DNA of 64,000 nt from Polaromonas sp. CF318 (GTDB lineage: Bacteria > Pseudomonadota > Gammaproteobacteria > Burkholderiales > Burkholderiaceae_C). Shown one piece after another: positions 28,412-37,207 of the stretch. The stretch lies in NCBI RefSeq assembly GCF_000282655.1, contig NZ_AKIV01000071.1:20669-84668 (forward strand), written 5' to 3'. Within the stretch, counting starts at the first letter, position 1, and each line of letters starts with the position of its first letter. A model generated the notes under the pieces. The model saw only the letters and a program-made list of their open reading frames with translations, had not been told where the DNA came from and searched no databases. The translations under genes and the position numbers were made by a program.

Positions 28412-29575
28412 ATGGCATCGATAACCCCCTTTCATCCCGCCCAGGCCGCGGGCGGCCAGGACAGGCTGGCGCGCATAGGCCGCGCGCGCCAGGCCGTCCT
28501 GTACGGCGAAGCCCGGCCCGCCGACGCCGTGCCGGCCCTGGAAGGCTGGATAGAGCGCTCCTGGCGGCGCTGCCTGGCCAGCGGCCAGCACCCCGAACAA
28601 GCCCCTTCCTTCGATGCCGTGCCGGCCGCCGAGATGCGGCGCCACCAGGAAGCCAACCAGCAGCTGGTCCAGGCCGCCAAACCCACGCTTGAGCGGCTGG
28701 GCCGGGCGATCGCCGACACCCGCTACTTCGCCATCCTGACCAACCAGGCCGGCGTGGTGGTCGACGTCAACGGCCGCATAGACCGCAGCGACAGCCGCGC
28801 CGACGTGATCACGCGCATAGGCACCGACCTCTCGGAAGCCCGGGTCGGCACCACCGCCATAGGCGCGGCGCTGGGCGAGTTGCAGCCGGTCTGGCTGCAC
28901 CGGGGTGAGCATTTTTTCGACGCAACCTCGGTCTACAGCTGCGCCGGCGCGCCGCTGTTCGGCCCCGACGGGCACTGCGCCGGCATGCTGGACCTGACGG
29001 GCATAGAAGCGGCCGAGCGGCCCGAACTCAAGCACCTGGTCACCCAGTGCGCGCGCAGCATTGAAAACGCGCTCACGCTGGGCCGGCCCCATGCCCTGCT
29101 GGTCCGGCTCAACTGGCCGGGCCGGGTGCTGGGCGATGACAGCGACGGCCTGCTCTGCGTGGACGCCGACGGCTGCGTCACCGGCGCCAACCCGGCGGCC
29201 CGGCAAATGCTCTCGCGCCTGGACGCCGCGGCCGGCGGCATGCCGCACTGCAGCGAGCTGTTCGCCATGCCTTTTGAAATGCTGTTTGACGCGGCGCAGC
29301 GCCGCGGCAACGCGCAGGGCGGCGTGCTGGAGGCGCCACTGTGGTCGGGCCTGCGCCTGCACGCGCTGCCGCTGCCGGCCGGCCGCGATGCCCCGCCCGC
29401 CGCGCTGCAGCTGCCGCCTTCAGGCGACGCGGGCCGGCCGCTCAAGGAACTTGAAACCGCGTTGATCCGCAAGGCCGTCAGCGACGCGCGCGGCAATGTG
29501 CTGCAGGCCGCCAGGGCGCTGGGCGTGAGCCGCGCCACCGTGTACCGGCGGCTGGGCCCGGGCAAACGCGGCTAA
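28412..29575 (+). CDS. GAF/Fis transcriptional regulator lacking the AAA+ domain
   Basis: 387 aa. The N-terminus RSWRRCLASGQHPEQ and the GAF region (RADVITRIGTDLSEA, RVGTTAIGAALGE) match AcoR-like activators. A PAS-like segment (GLLCVDADGCVTGANPAARQ) follows, then a Fis-type HTH at the end (NVLQAARALGVSRATVYRRL). The sigma-54-interacting AAA+ domain (GAFTGA and Walker motifs) is missing, so it cannot act as a classical enhancer-binding protein. No target operon is obvious; crcB upstream is functionally unrelated. Confidence 0.85.
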   Translation: MASITPFHPAQAAGGQDRLARIGRARQAVLYGEARPADAVPALEGWIERSWRRCLASGQHPEQAPSFDAVPAAEMRRHQEANQQLVQAAKPTLERLGRAIADTRYFAILTNQAGVVVDVNGRIDRSDSRADVITRIGTDLSEARVGTTAIGAALGELQPVWLHRGEHFFDATSVYSCAGAPLFGPDGHCAGMLDLTGIEAAERPELKHLVTQCARSIENALTLGRPHALLVRLNWPGRVLGDDSDGLLCVDADGCVTGANPAARQMLSRLDAAAGGMPHCSELFAMPFEMLFDAAQRRGNAQGGVLEAPLWSGLRLHALPLPAGRDAPPAALQLPPSGDAGRPLKELETALIRKAVSDARGNVLQAARALGVSRATVYRRLGPGKRG

Positions 29576-29593
29576 GTCGGCAAGGGCCCTGCC

Positions 29594-30097
29594 CTAGTGC
29601 TTGTGCTCCACCGCGGTGCCGGCCGCACCCGGCGCTGCCGTGGCCACCGGCAGTTTCAGCTCCAGCTTGCTTTCCACGCCCTTGGCGTCTTTGAACAGCA
29701 GGGTCAGGGGAACCGTGCTGTCCTTGGCCAGCGGTGCTTTCAGGTCCATCAGCATCACGTGGTAACCGCCGGGCTTGAACTCCACTTTTTTGCCGGCGGG
29801 CAGCTCCAGCGAAGGCAGCGCGCGCATTTTCATGACGTCGCCGTCCATCTTCATTTCATGCACTTCGGCCACGCCCGCAACCGGTGAGGACACGCCCACC
29901 AGCCGGGTAGCCTCACTGGCCGTGAGGCTCATAAAGGCCCCTGTGCCCTTTTGCCCCTGCACGGTGGCGCGCGCCCAGGCGCCGTCAATCTTGACGGCGG
30001 CGCCCTGCGCCAGGGCGGCCGAGCCTCCCAGCGCGAACGACAACAGCAGCGCGGCTTGTGAAAGCCTCGAGAACGTCGGAAATTTTTCGGATGTCAT
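29594..30097 (-). CDS. Periplasmic copper chaperone PCu(A)C
   Basis: 167 aa with a signal peptide ending GGSAALAQ. The copper-binding pattern is present: HEMKMDGDVMKMR, then GGYHVMLMDL, giving His and Met ligands, and a C-terminal EHKH. In the family it delivers Cu(I) to cytochrome c oxidase assembly. It is downstream of YcnI and DUF2946 on the same strand, a recurrent copper-handling set. Confidence 0.9.
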   Translation of the reverse strand: MTSEKFPTFSRLSQAALLLSFALGGSAALAQGAAVKIDGAWARATVQGQKGTGAFMSLTASEATRLVGVSSPVAGVAEVHEMKMDGDVMKMRALPSLELPAGKKVEFKPGGYHVMLMDLKAPLAKDSTVPLTLLFKDAKGVESKLELKLPVATAAPGAAGTAVEHKH

Positions 30098-30153
30098 GCA
30101 AATGCTCCTTGAAACAATGGGTTGACTTTAAAACGAAGGGCCGCCGGTGCCGT

Positions 30154-30702
30154 TCAGTGATTGTGTTCGCCGCCGCCCGCGGGCATCAGCTCCAGTGCGG
30201 CAGCGGGGTTCTTGAGGTCGGAGAGTGCCTGGCCCGGCTTGGGCACTTCGTTCCAATCCACCTTGCCGTCTTCACACACCTGCATGACGGGCCAGTACAG
30301 CATGCCGGCCTTGGCCGGCAGCTTGGCCTGCAACACGAACTCGTCATACCAGTCATTCTGCAAATAGTCTGCCGGGGTTTTGGCCGTCCAGCTGATGCGG
30401 GACACCTCTTCGGTGATGGCTTTTCCGTGGTCCTGCCGCGGCTGGGCCAGTTTCTCGCGCGTGACTTCCAGCGCCCAGCCGGCCTTGGGCATGGGTTTGG
30501 CACCCTGCACGCCCGCGGGAATTGTGACCACGATCTGCTTGACGGGCGAGTTGCCGCAGCCGTGGCCGACCTTGAAGGTCCCCTTGTAATAGCTGCCCGC
30601 GTTGGCCACCTGGTACTCCAGCGTGACGTGCGCGGCGGCCGGCAGGGAGACGGCCAAAAGCAGCATGCTGGCGGCGATGGTTTGAAGGGCGATATGTTTC
30701 AT
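30154..30702 (-). CDS. YcnI-family (DUF1775) copper-associated periplasmic protein
   Basis: 182 aa with a signal peptide ending PAAA before HVTLEY; the N-terminal His of mature YcnI (here H25) is the copper-binding brace. It also has GHGCGNSPVKQIVVTIPAG and DYLQNDWYDEFVLQAKLP. It ends GGGEHNH. The family binds copper in the periplasm. Encoded 56 bp upstream of PCuAC. Confidence 0.88.
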   Translation of the reverse strand: MKHIALQTIAASMLLLAVSLPAAAHVTLEYQVANAGSYYKGTFKVGHGCGNSPVKQIVVTIPAGVQGAKPMPKAGWALEVTREKLAQPRQDHGKAITEEVSRISWTAKTPADYLQNDWYDEFVLQAKLPAKAGMLYWPVMQVCEDGKVDWNEVPKPGQALSDLKNPAAALELMPAGGGEHNH

Positions 30703-30903
30703 GGTTCAACCTTGGTAACTTGATAACTGAGTGACTTGATAAAAAGGAAAGCGCGGATCACAGCCTGAAGTTCAGTTCAGCCATGCGCCGGGCGAGCGCA
30801 CACGGTGCGCGGGAAAGTTTCGTGAAAACTCACACGTTGAAATGAACGGACGTGCAGGCCGCCAGGCCCGCGCGCGGGAATGCCTCAGGCGAGGCGGTTC
30901 ACA

Positions 30904-31284
30904 TCAAACGGAGGGAGGCCCGCGGCTGAAGGGCAGCCCGGGGACGGCGGCGCCGGCGTTTGCCGGGACATCCGCCACGGCAACAGCGGTGCCGGTGAAA
31001 CAAGGAGAAGCGGCGACTGGCAAAGGCGGCAGCACCAGGCCTGGTGAAGCGCACAGGTCACAGCGCAGGCCGGTGGACCCCGCATCGCCGCCGACAGCAT
31101 CACCGCCGGCGTTGGAAGAAACCGTGTTGACACTGCAAATGCCACCCAGCTTGCCGGTTTTGACATCCTGCGCCAGCATGGACACCGGCGCCCACAGCGC
31201 CGACAGCACGGCCAGGAATGCCAGCCAGGCGGCAAGGCGTTCCCATACGGGCGGGGTCAGGCGGGAGGCGAGGTGGTGGGGCAC
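30904..31284 (-). CDS. DUF2946-like copper-locus protein
   Basis: 126 aa with an N-terminal hydrophobic helix (LAAWLAFLAVLSALWAPVS) and a CDLC pair near residue 77, the pattern of DUF2946 proteins often encoded with YcnI/PCuAC. It begins with GTG at 31284, only a few bases after a TATAAT-like hexamer on the minus strand, so the message may be nearly leaderless, or the start may be mis-set. A 201-bp gap, in which I see no gene, separates it from YcnI. Confidence 0.6.
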   Translation of the reverse strand: MPHHLASRLTPPVWERLAAWLAFLAVLSALWAPVSMLAQDVKTGKLGGICSVNTVSSNAGGDAVGGDAGSTGLRCDLCASPGLVLPPLPVAASPCFTGTAVAVADVPANAGAAVPGLPFSRGPPSV

Positions 31285-31324
31285 GGGACAATTATAGGTA
31301 CACGGCCCATCCGCCCATCAGTCT

Positions 31325-32167
31325 TCAGGGCGCGCCGAAACCAAAACGGCTGAAAACCGCCTGCGCTGGCGGCGTAAGCAGGTACCGCGCAAACCGCGTG
31401 GCCGCCGGGTCACCACTGCGCGCCGTGAGACCGTAAGCCGCGCCCACCTCCAGGGCCGGCGGAATCTGCACCACCTCGAGCCGCGGCACTTCCTTGCGCG
31501 CCGACAGGGCATTGGTGCAATAAGTCAGGAAAACGTCGGCGCGGCCTTCGTCCATGTGCCAGGCGTAGGTGCCGCGCCCTTCCGGCGGTTTGGCGGCGTC
31601 GGCTGAACCGGTGAGTTTGAGCGCCTTCGCGTCCAGCGCGGCGTAGGCGCCGGGCTGCACGGCCTCCGCCTTGCGGAACAGCGCCCAGGCGTAGTCGCCC
31701 GAAGGGTCGGCCTTGGGCGTGGAGGTGGCCAGCTTGATCGCCGGGGTCAACATTTTTTCCAGCAGGTTGGCCGGCGTGATGCCGGCCGAGGGCAGCGCCA
31801 GCGCGCACAGGCTGTTGCGCACGAAGAGTGTGGGCCGCTGCCAGTTGCCGCCCGACGCGGCCAGCGTTTCGGGATGCTGGGTGTCGGCGGAGGCGAACAC
31901 CTGCGCGGGCTCGCCTTTTTCGATGCGCTCGCGCAGCAGTCCGGATGCGCCAAAGGTCAACGCTGTTTTTGCGCCCGTGCCGGCCTCGTACATACCGGCA
32001 ATTTCAGTGAGGGGTTCGCGCAGGCTGCCGGCCGCGTAGATGCGCAGCGGCGCCTGGCCCGCGGGAGCTGCCGCGGACGTCTGTCCGTACGCCATATTCA
32101 GACCTCCTGAGAAAACAAGCGCCGCAGCAGTCCATGCCAGCAGGGGCCGCGGGACTGGCTTTGCCAT
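31325..32167 (-). CDS. ModA-like periplasmic molybdate/tungstate-binding protein
   Basis: 280 aa with a signal peptide (LLAWTAAALVFSGGLNMAYG). The ModA fold includes IYAAGSLREPLTEIAGMYE, GASGLLRERIEKG and DVFLTYCTN. It follows tupA and probably binds an oxyanion. The ATG at 32167 lies inside a dispersed intergenic repeat (32141-32220), and the n-region of the signal peptide is repeat-derived. An alternative ATG at 32236 overlaps the tupA stop (ATGA) in the same frame and would add 23 residues, all repeat-encoded. Confidence 0.8.
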   Translation of the reverse strand: MAKPVPRPLLAWTAAALVFSGGLNMAYGQTSAAAPAGQAPLRIYAAGSLREPLTEIAGMYEAGTGAKTALTFGASGLLRERIEKGEPAQVFASADTQHPETLAASGGNWQRPTLFVRNSLCALALPSAGITPANLLEKMLTPAIKLATSTPKADPSGDYAWALFRKAEAVQPGAYAALDAKALKLTGSADAAKPPEGRGTYAWHMDEGRADVFLTYCTNALSARKEVPRLEVVQIPPALEVGAAYGLTARSGDPAATRFARYLLTPPAQAVFSRFGFGAP

Positions 32168-32220
32168 GCCGCAGGCGCCGCCCCCTCGAGGGGAGGACAG
32201 GCGACATGCAGTGAGCCTGG
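32141..32220 (-). repeat. Copy of the ~85-bp intergenic repeat, fused into a coding start
   Basis: Read on the minus strand it matches the tandem copies at 59776-59961: AGGCTCACTGC, GGGGGCGGCGCCTGCGG and GGCAAAGCCAGTCCCGCGG are shared. At the place where those copies read GCGGTCTGGCAAAG this one reads GCGGCATGGCAAAG, which creates the ATG used by the ModA-like gene. Confidence 0.8.
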
Positions 32221-32232
32221 GCAGAGGGGAAC

Positions 32233-33060
32233 TCATTTCGTTGCGTTCGGGAAGAACAGCTGTTCGCCGCCTATCTTGTAGCCGGCGATCACCGCCTGCC
32301 CCGCAGGCGCAATCACCCAGTCGACAAACTTCTGCGCTTCGGCCGCCTTGACCTGCGGGTGTTTGGCGGGGTTGACCACCATCACGCCGTACTGGTTGAA
32401 CAGCCGCGTGTCGCCTTCGACCAGCACGGCCAGGTCGCCGCGGTTCTTGAAGGACAGCCAGGTGCCGCGGTCGGCCAGCACATAGCCGCCGCTGCTGGCC
32501 GCGATGTTGAGCGCCGGGCCCATACCGCAGCCGCAGGCCTTGTAGTTGGCAAAGGCCGGTTTGTCGCCGGGCGTGTCTATGCCGGCGTTTTTCCAGTAGC
32601 GCAACTCGGCGGCATGGGTACCGCTCTTGTCGCCGCGCGAGACGAAGTTGGCGTTCGCCGCGCTGAGTTTTTTCAGCGCATCGACAATATCCTTTCCCTT
32701 GGCCTTGGCCGGGTCGGCCGCGGGGCCAACCAGCACGAAGTCGTTGTACATAACCGGAAAACGCTTGACGGCGAAGCCTTCGGCCACGACCTTCTCTTCG
32801 GCCACCTGGTCGTGCACGAACAGCACGTCGGCGTCGCCGCGACGGCCCATGTCTATGGCCTGGCCGGTGCCGACGGCCACCACCTTGATGTCTATGCCGG
32901 TGGCCTTCTTGAATTCGGGCAGCAGGTGCGAAAACAGGCCCGACTGCTCGGTCGAGGTGGTGGACGCCATCACGATGGTGCCGGTCTGCGCCATGGCCAG
33001 CGCGGCCGACAAGGCGAGCGGGGCCACAAGCAGCGCCCTGAGGGTCTTCAAGTTGATCAT
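32233..33060 (-). CDS. tupA: Tungstate ABC transporter substrate-binding protein
   Basis: 275 aa with a signal peptide ending LAMAQ. The TupA ligand motif STTSTEQSGLF is present (TTTS-like loop that binds the oxyanion), with VGTGQAIDMGRRGDADVLFVH and SRGDKSGTHAAELRYWK. It overlaps tupC by 4 bp. It delivers tungstate (or molybdate) to TupBC. Confidence 0.9.
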   Translation of the reverse strand: MINLKTLRALLVAPLALSAALAMAQTGTIVMASTTSTEQSGLFSHLLPEFKKATGIDIKVVAVGTGQAIDMGRRGDADVLFVHDQVAEEKVVAEGFAVKRFPVMYNDFVLVGPAADPAKAKGKDIVDALKKLSAANANFVSRGDKSGTHAAELRYWKNAGIDTPGDKPAFANYKACGCGMGPALNIAASSGGYVLADRGTWLSFKNRGDLAVLVEGDTRLFNQYGVMVVNPAKHPQVKAAEAQKFVDWVIAPAGQAVIAGYKIGGEQLFFPNATK

Positions 33061-33746
33061 GCAAGTTCTCCTTTTAAAAATGCTTCCGCCGCGGCGGGAA
33101 CCAGTCCGTCAAAAAATGCCGCCGTGGGCAGGTCGGCCATCAGCCAGCCCTGCTCCAGGTAGATCACGCGCTGCGCCAGGCGCTTGACCTGGCCCAGGTT
33201 GTGGCTGCTGAAGATCAGCGTCATGCCGGCATCGGCGAACTCGGCCATCAGGCGCTCGACCTCGCGCTTGGCCGCCGGGTCCAGGCTGGCCGTGGGCTCG
33301 TCGAGCAGCAGCACCTGCGGCTTGAGCGCCCAGGCCCGCGCCAGCGCCACACGCTGTTGCTGGCCGCCCGACAGGGCCTTGGCGTTGCGCGTGGCCAAAT
33401 GTCCCAGGCCCACGCGTTCCAGCGCCGCCAGCGCCTGCGCCTTGGCTTCGCGCCAGGGAACACCGGCCAGCCACAGGCCCAGCGCCACGTTGCGCAGCAC
33501 GCTGGCGCGCAACATGTAAGGCCGCTGGAACAGCATGGCCTGGCGGGCCCGCGTGTCGTGTTGCAGGCTGCCCGACGCTGGACGGACCAGGCCGTTCAAG
33601 GTTCGCAGCAAGGTGCTTTTACCGCTGCCGTTGGAGCCCACCAGCGCCAGCCTTTCGCCGGCCTGGATGCGCAGCGTGCAGCCGCTGAGCGCCTGCACGC
33701 GGCCGTAGCGCACATCCACGGCTTGCAGCTTGAAGAGATCGGTCAT
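33057..33746 (-). CDS. tupC: Tungstate ABC transporter ATPase
   Basis: 229 aa ABC ATPase: Walker A GSNGSGKST, signature LSGGQQQRVALARAWALKPQ, Walker B VLLLDEPTASLDP. It overlaps both tupB and tupA by 4 bp. Short for the class, with no regulatory TOBE domain. Confidence 0.92.
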   Translation of the reverse strand: MTDLFKLQAVDVRYGRVQALSGCTLRIQAGERLALVGSNGSGKSTLLRTLNGLVRPASGSLQHDTRARQAMLFQRPYMLRASVLRNVALGLWLAGVPWREAKAQALAALERVGLGHLATRNAKALSGGQQQRVALARAWALKPQVLLLDEPTASLDPAAKREVERLMAEFADAGMTLIFSSHNLGQVKRLAQRVIYLEQGWLMADLPTAAFFDGLVPAAAEAFLKGELA

Positions 33747-34495
33747 GGCGTCCCTCCCCGCGCGGCCAGGCCGGCGGCCGGGTCGGGCAGGCGGTCGTCG
33801 AGCTGTTCGCGCCAGCGCCGCAGGCCCGCGATCAGGATGTTAAGCAGCAGCACCACGCCCAGCAGCACCATGCCCAGGGCCAGCGCCAGCGGTAAATCGC
33901 CCTTGCTGGTTTCGAGCGCAATCGCGGTGGTCATCACGCGCGTGAAGCCGTCGATGTTGCCGCCCACCACCATCACCGCGCCGACTTCCGAGACGGCGCG
34001 GCCGAACGCGGCGATCAGCACCGTGAGCAGGGCATAACGCTCGTCCCACAGCAGGATCAGGCCGCGCACGAAGCGGCCCGCGCCCAGCGACTGGAACTGC
34101 TCGCCGTGGCTGCGGTCGGCATCCTCTATCGCCTGGCGCACCAGCGCGGTGACCACAGGCAGCACCAGCACGGCCTGCGCCAGCACCATGGCCTTGAAGG
34201 AAAACAGCCAGCCCAGGAAACCCAGCGGCCCGGTGCGCGACAGCAGCAGGTAGACCACCAACCCGACCACCACCGAGGGCAGGGCCAGCGCGGTATTGAG
34301 CACGGCCAGCACCGCGCCGCGGCCGCGAAAGCGCGACACGCCCAGCCAGGCGCCCAGCAGCAGGCCGCCGCTGCAGGCGATCACGCAGGCCGAGGCGCTC
34401 ACGGCCAGCGAGCGGGCGACGATGCCGGCCAGCACGGGATCAAGCGAGGTGATGAGGGAGAAGGCCGTGGCGGCGCTGTCGGAGAAGGTGTTCAT
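33743..34495 (-). CDS. tupB: Tungstate ABC transporter permease
   Basis: 250 aa from ATG 34495 (MNTFSDSAATAF); an upstream in-frame start would add six residues. It has about five or six transmembrane helices and the coupling motif FGRAVSEVGAVMVVGGNIDG. First gene of the tupBCA operon; it is divergent from the regulator at 34645. Confidence 0.9.
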   Translation of the reverse strand: MNTFSDSAATAFSLITSLDPVLAGIVARSLAVSASACVIACSGGLLLGAWLGVSRFRGRGAVLAVLNTALALPSVVVGLVVYLLLSRTGPLGFLGWLFSFKAMVLAQAVLVLPVVTALVRQAIEDADRSHGEQFQSLGAGRFVRGLILLWDERYALLTVLIAAFGRAVSEVGAVMVVGGNIDGFTRVMTTAIALETSKGDLPLALALGMVLLGVVLLLNILIAGLRRWREQLDDRLPDPAAGLAARGGTP

Positions 34496-34557
34496 TGAAG
34501 GCTTGGGGAGCACTCTAGCCTAGGGGCTAAGTCCTTGAATCACATCAGGAATCATCG

Positions 34558-34577
34558 CTATGAATGCATTTGCATAG
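34558..34577. promoter_or_regulatory. Palindromic ModE-like operator in the tup divergent region
   Basis: CTATG and CATAG are inverted arms around a 10-bp centre with an ATGCAT core; the flanks read CGCTATG and GCATAGG. ModE boxes pair CGNTATAT with ATATANCG, so this is a plausible binding site for the adjacent ModE/TupR-like protein, controlling both directions. Binding is inference. Confidence 0.5.
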
Positions 34578-34644
34578 GTTGCGGGGCCTGGCCGCCCTGC
34601 CCCGCGGGCCCCAGCACTCATAATCGAAGCCACCCTTCCCCACC

Positions 34645-35760
34645 ATGCACAAAGTCGAACTCTCCTACCTGCTCACGCCGCAGCGCGGCAAAAACGCGCT
34701 GATACGCAACCCGCTGATGGACCTGCTCCATGCGGTGCGCGAGCAGGGCTCCATCTCCAAGGCCTCCAAGGCGCTGGATCTGTCCTACCGCCACGTCTGG
34801 GGTGCGCTCAAGGACTGGGAGCAGACGCTGGGGCGCGAGCTCATCGTCTGGGACAAGGGCCAGCGCGCGCGGCTCACCGAATTCGGCGAAAAGCTGCTGT
34901 GGGCCGAGCGCCAGGCGCAGGCCCGGCTGGCGCCGCAGATCGAAGCCCTGACCAGCGACATCGAGCGCGCGTTCTCCACCGCCTTCGACGACGAGGCCCA
35001 TGTGCTCACGCTGTACGCCAGCCACGACGCGGCGCTGTCGGCGCTGCGCGAACAGGCCGGCGCGCGCGGCCTGCACCTGGACATCCGCTTCATGGGCAGC
35101 GTGGACGCGATCGCGGCGCTGAACGCGGGGCGCTGCATGATGGCGGGTTTCCACACGCTGGATCAGCCGGGCGGCCAGTCCGTCACCGCGCGCAGCTACC
35201 GCAACCTGCTCAAGCCCGGACTGCACAAGCTGATCGGCTTCGCCCATCGCACACAAGGCCTGATGGTGGCCAGGAACAATCCGCTGCGCATCACCGGCAT
35301 CGCCGACCTGTCACGGCCCGGCCTGCGCTATATGAACCGCGCCGAGGGCACAGGCACGCGCGTGCTGCTCGATGAGTTGCTGGCCAAGGCCGGCGTGGCT
35401 TCATCCGCAATCCAGGGTTACCAAAGCCAGGAGCCTTCGCACACCGCCGTGGCCCAGGCCGTCGCCAGCGACGCGGCCGACGCGGGCCTGGGCATTGAAG
35501 CGGCGGCGCGGGAAAAAGGCCTGGGCTTTGTGCCGCTGGCGCAGGAGCGCTACCACCTGGTCTGCCTGAAGTCCGAGCTGCCCACGCCGCAGGTGCAGGC
35601 ACTGCTCCAGGAACTGCAAAGCCGCGACTGGCAGGTCACCCTGGAGCAACTGCCCGGCTACAGCGGCAGGCTGGCCCAGAGCGGCAAGGTGCTGTCGCTG
35701 CGCGCCACCCTGCCCTGGTGGACCTACCGCAAGGAAAAGCCCGGCAAGGCCAAGGCTTAG
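34645..35760 (+). CDS. ModE/TupR-like regulator with substrate-binding domain
   Basis: 371 aa. The winged helix (about residues 15-85) includes ISKASKALDLSYRHVWGALK, the ModE/LysR-like element. Residues about 115-350 are a periplasmic-binding-protein-like domain (LTLYASHDAALSALREQ, YMNRAEGTGTRVLLDELL) rather than the TOBE/MopI pair of ModE. This is the architecture of one-component oxyanion regulators. Divergent from tupBCA, so it probably represses or activates the operon in response to tungstate or molybdate. Confidence 0.85.
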   Translation: MHKVELSYLLTPQRGKNALIRNPLMDLLHAVREQGSISKASKALDLSYRHVWGALKDWEQTLGRELIVWDKGQRARLTEFGEKLLWAERQAQARLAPQIEALTSDIERAFSTAFDDEAHVLTLYASHDAALSALREQAGARGLHLDIRFMGSVDAIAALNAGRCMMAGFHTLDQPGGQSVTARSYRNLLKPGLHKLIGFAHRTQGLMVARNNPLRITGIADLSRPGLRYMNRAEGTGTRVLLDELLAKAGVASSAIQGYQSQEPSHTAVAQAVASDAADAGLGIEAAAREKGLGFVPLAQERYHLVCLKSELPTPQVQALLQELQSRDWQVTLEQLPGYSGRLAQSGKVLSLRATLPWWTYRKEKPGKAKA

Positions 35761-35790
35761 GAGCCCTGGGAGCTGGGCAGCAAACTCTTT

Positions 35791-37026
35791 TCAGTGCGCG
35801 CAGGAACGAAAGCCGCAGAACACGTCATCGCGGCCCGGCAGGGCAAAGCCGCGGTGCCTGGGATTTTTCATGCGCGCACGCGTCGCGAAAGAAGCGCCGC
35901 GCAGCACCTTGTGCGTGCCGAATCGCGGCTGCGAATAAGCCTGCCAGGGGCCGGACGCAAAACCCGGATAGGGCCTGAAGCTGCTGCCCACCCACTCCCA
36001 CACGTCGCCCCATTTAAAACCGCGCCGCGCCGCCGTGTGCGCGGCCAGTTCCCACTCCACTTCGGCCGGCAGCCGGCGCCCGGCCCAACGGCACCAGGCG
36101 TCGGCCTCCCACCAGCTCATGTGCATGGCGGGCTGGTTGCCTTGCATGCGGCGCGGCACGCCGAAGCGGTTCTGTATCACCGCGCCGCTGGAGATGCCGA
36201 TCTGGTCCACATAACGCGGGCCGCGCCGGCCTTCGCCCGCGGCCTGGCCCTGCAGCCAGCGCCAGCCGTCCGGCTGCCAGAGTTCCTCGCGGTCGTAGCC
36301 GCCGTCGCCGACGAATTCCACATACTGCGCCCAGCTCACGGGCTGGGCGTCGATCTCGAACTCCGGCACGCTGACCGCATGGGCCGCCTGCTCATTGTCA
36401 AAGGCAAAACCCGCGCCACCCACGCCGCCATCGCTGCCCATCCGCCACACCGTGGCCGGAACCAGCAGGGGCTCGCGCAGCGCCATGGGCGCCGGCGTGA
36501 AAGCCTCCGCCAGGGTTTTGTCCAGCGCCAGGCCCAGGGTCTGCGCGCTGCGCACCAGGGCCTCGCCGCGCATGTCCTCGAAGAACAGGCTGAGCCGGTA
36601 GAAGTACAGCGCGTCGTCGCTGCCGGCGGGGGCGGTTTTCTCCAGCAGGTCCAGCGTGCTTTCCAGGGTGTCCAGCAAATAGGCGCGGCAGTGCGCCATG
36701 CCCGGCAGGTCCAGCGTCCAGCGCGCGCTGTGCGGCACAAGCTGCGCATTCCACCAGCGATCGGCGTTCGGTTCTATGGAGGCGAGCCGGCTGCGCGCGG
36801 GCTCGCAGCGCGTGCCCAGGGAGCGCTGCGTGTTGCGGGCTATCCACCACTCCTGGAACCAGCCCACATGGCCGAGCTCCCACAGCGGCGGGTTGACGTT
36901 GGGCAGGCAAGGCACGGCGAAATTTTCGGCCTCCAGCGCCTGCTGGTATTGCGCGAACAAATGCAGGGTGTTGTTGCGCGCATCCATCAGTGCCAGCGAC
37001 AAGGGGTCACGGCCCGCGCCGCGCAT
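35791..37026 (-). CDS. EgtB/SenA-like sulfatase-modifying-factor protein with lost iron ligands
   Basis: 411 aa from ATG 37026. The upstream in-frame part to GTG 37167 is low complexity and unconvincing as protein. A DinB-type helical domain with WELGHVGWFQEWW (first iron-ligand His of EgtB) is followed by an FGE/SUMF1 domain (QPVSWAQYVEFV, GDVWEWVGSSFRPYPGF, KVLRGASFATR). EgtB enzymes couple a sulfur or selenium donor to hercynine with an iron held by that His plus the HX3HXE motif. Here the HX3HXE position reads FEDMRGE, so two ligands appear replaced by Phe and Arg. It resembles SenA selenoneine synthases; no senB is near, and selD is 18.8 kb away. Function uncertain. Confidence 0.75.
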   Translation of the reverse strand: MRGAGRDPLSLALMDARNNTLHLFAQYQQALEAENFAVPCLPNVNPPLWELGHVGWFQEWWIARNTQRSLGTRCEPARSRLASIEPNADRWWNAQLVPHSARWTLDLPGMAHCRAYLLDTLESTLDLLEKTAPAGSDDALYFYRLSLFFEDMRGEALVRSAQTLGLALDKTLAEAFTPAPMALREPLLVPATVWRMGSDGGVGGAGFAFDNEQAAHAVSVPEFEIDAQPVSWAQYVEFVGDGGYDREELWQPDGWRWLQGQAAGEGRRGPRYVDQIGISSGAVIQNRFGVPRRMQGNQPAMHMSWWEADAWCRWAGRRLPAEVEWELAAHTAARRGFKWGDVWEWVGSSFRPYPGFASGPWQAYSQPRFGTHKVLRGASFATRARMKNPRHRGFALPGRDDVFCGFRSCAH

Positions 37027-37207
37027 CGCGGAAGAGTCCGCCAGGACGCCTGCCGCGGCAGGCGATGAGGAGGGTAATGAATTAGGTATAGCGTCTGAAG
37101 CCAAGGCTGCCGTCCTCGCATGCCCGGCCGCGCTGGACGCCACCAAGGCGCCATCACAGCCGCGCACGCGTTGAGGCCAGAATAGCAGAGACGGGGCCGG
37201 CCGGCTG

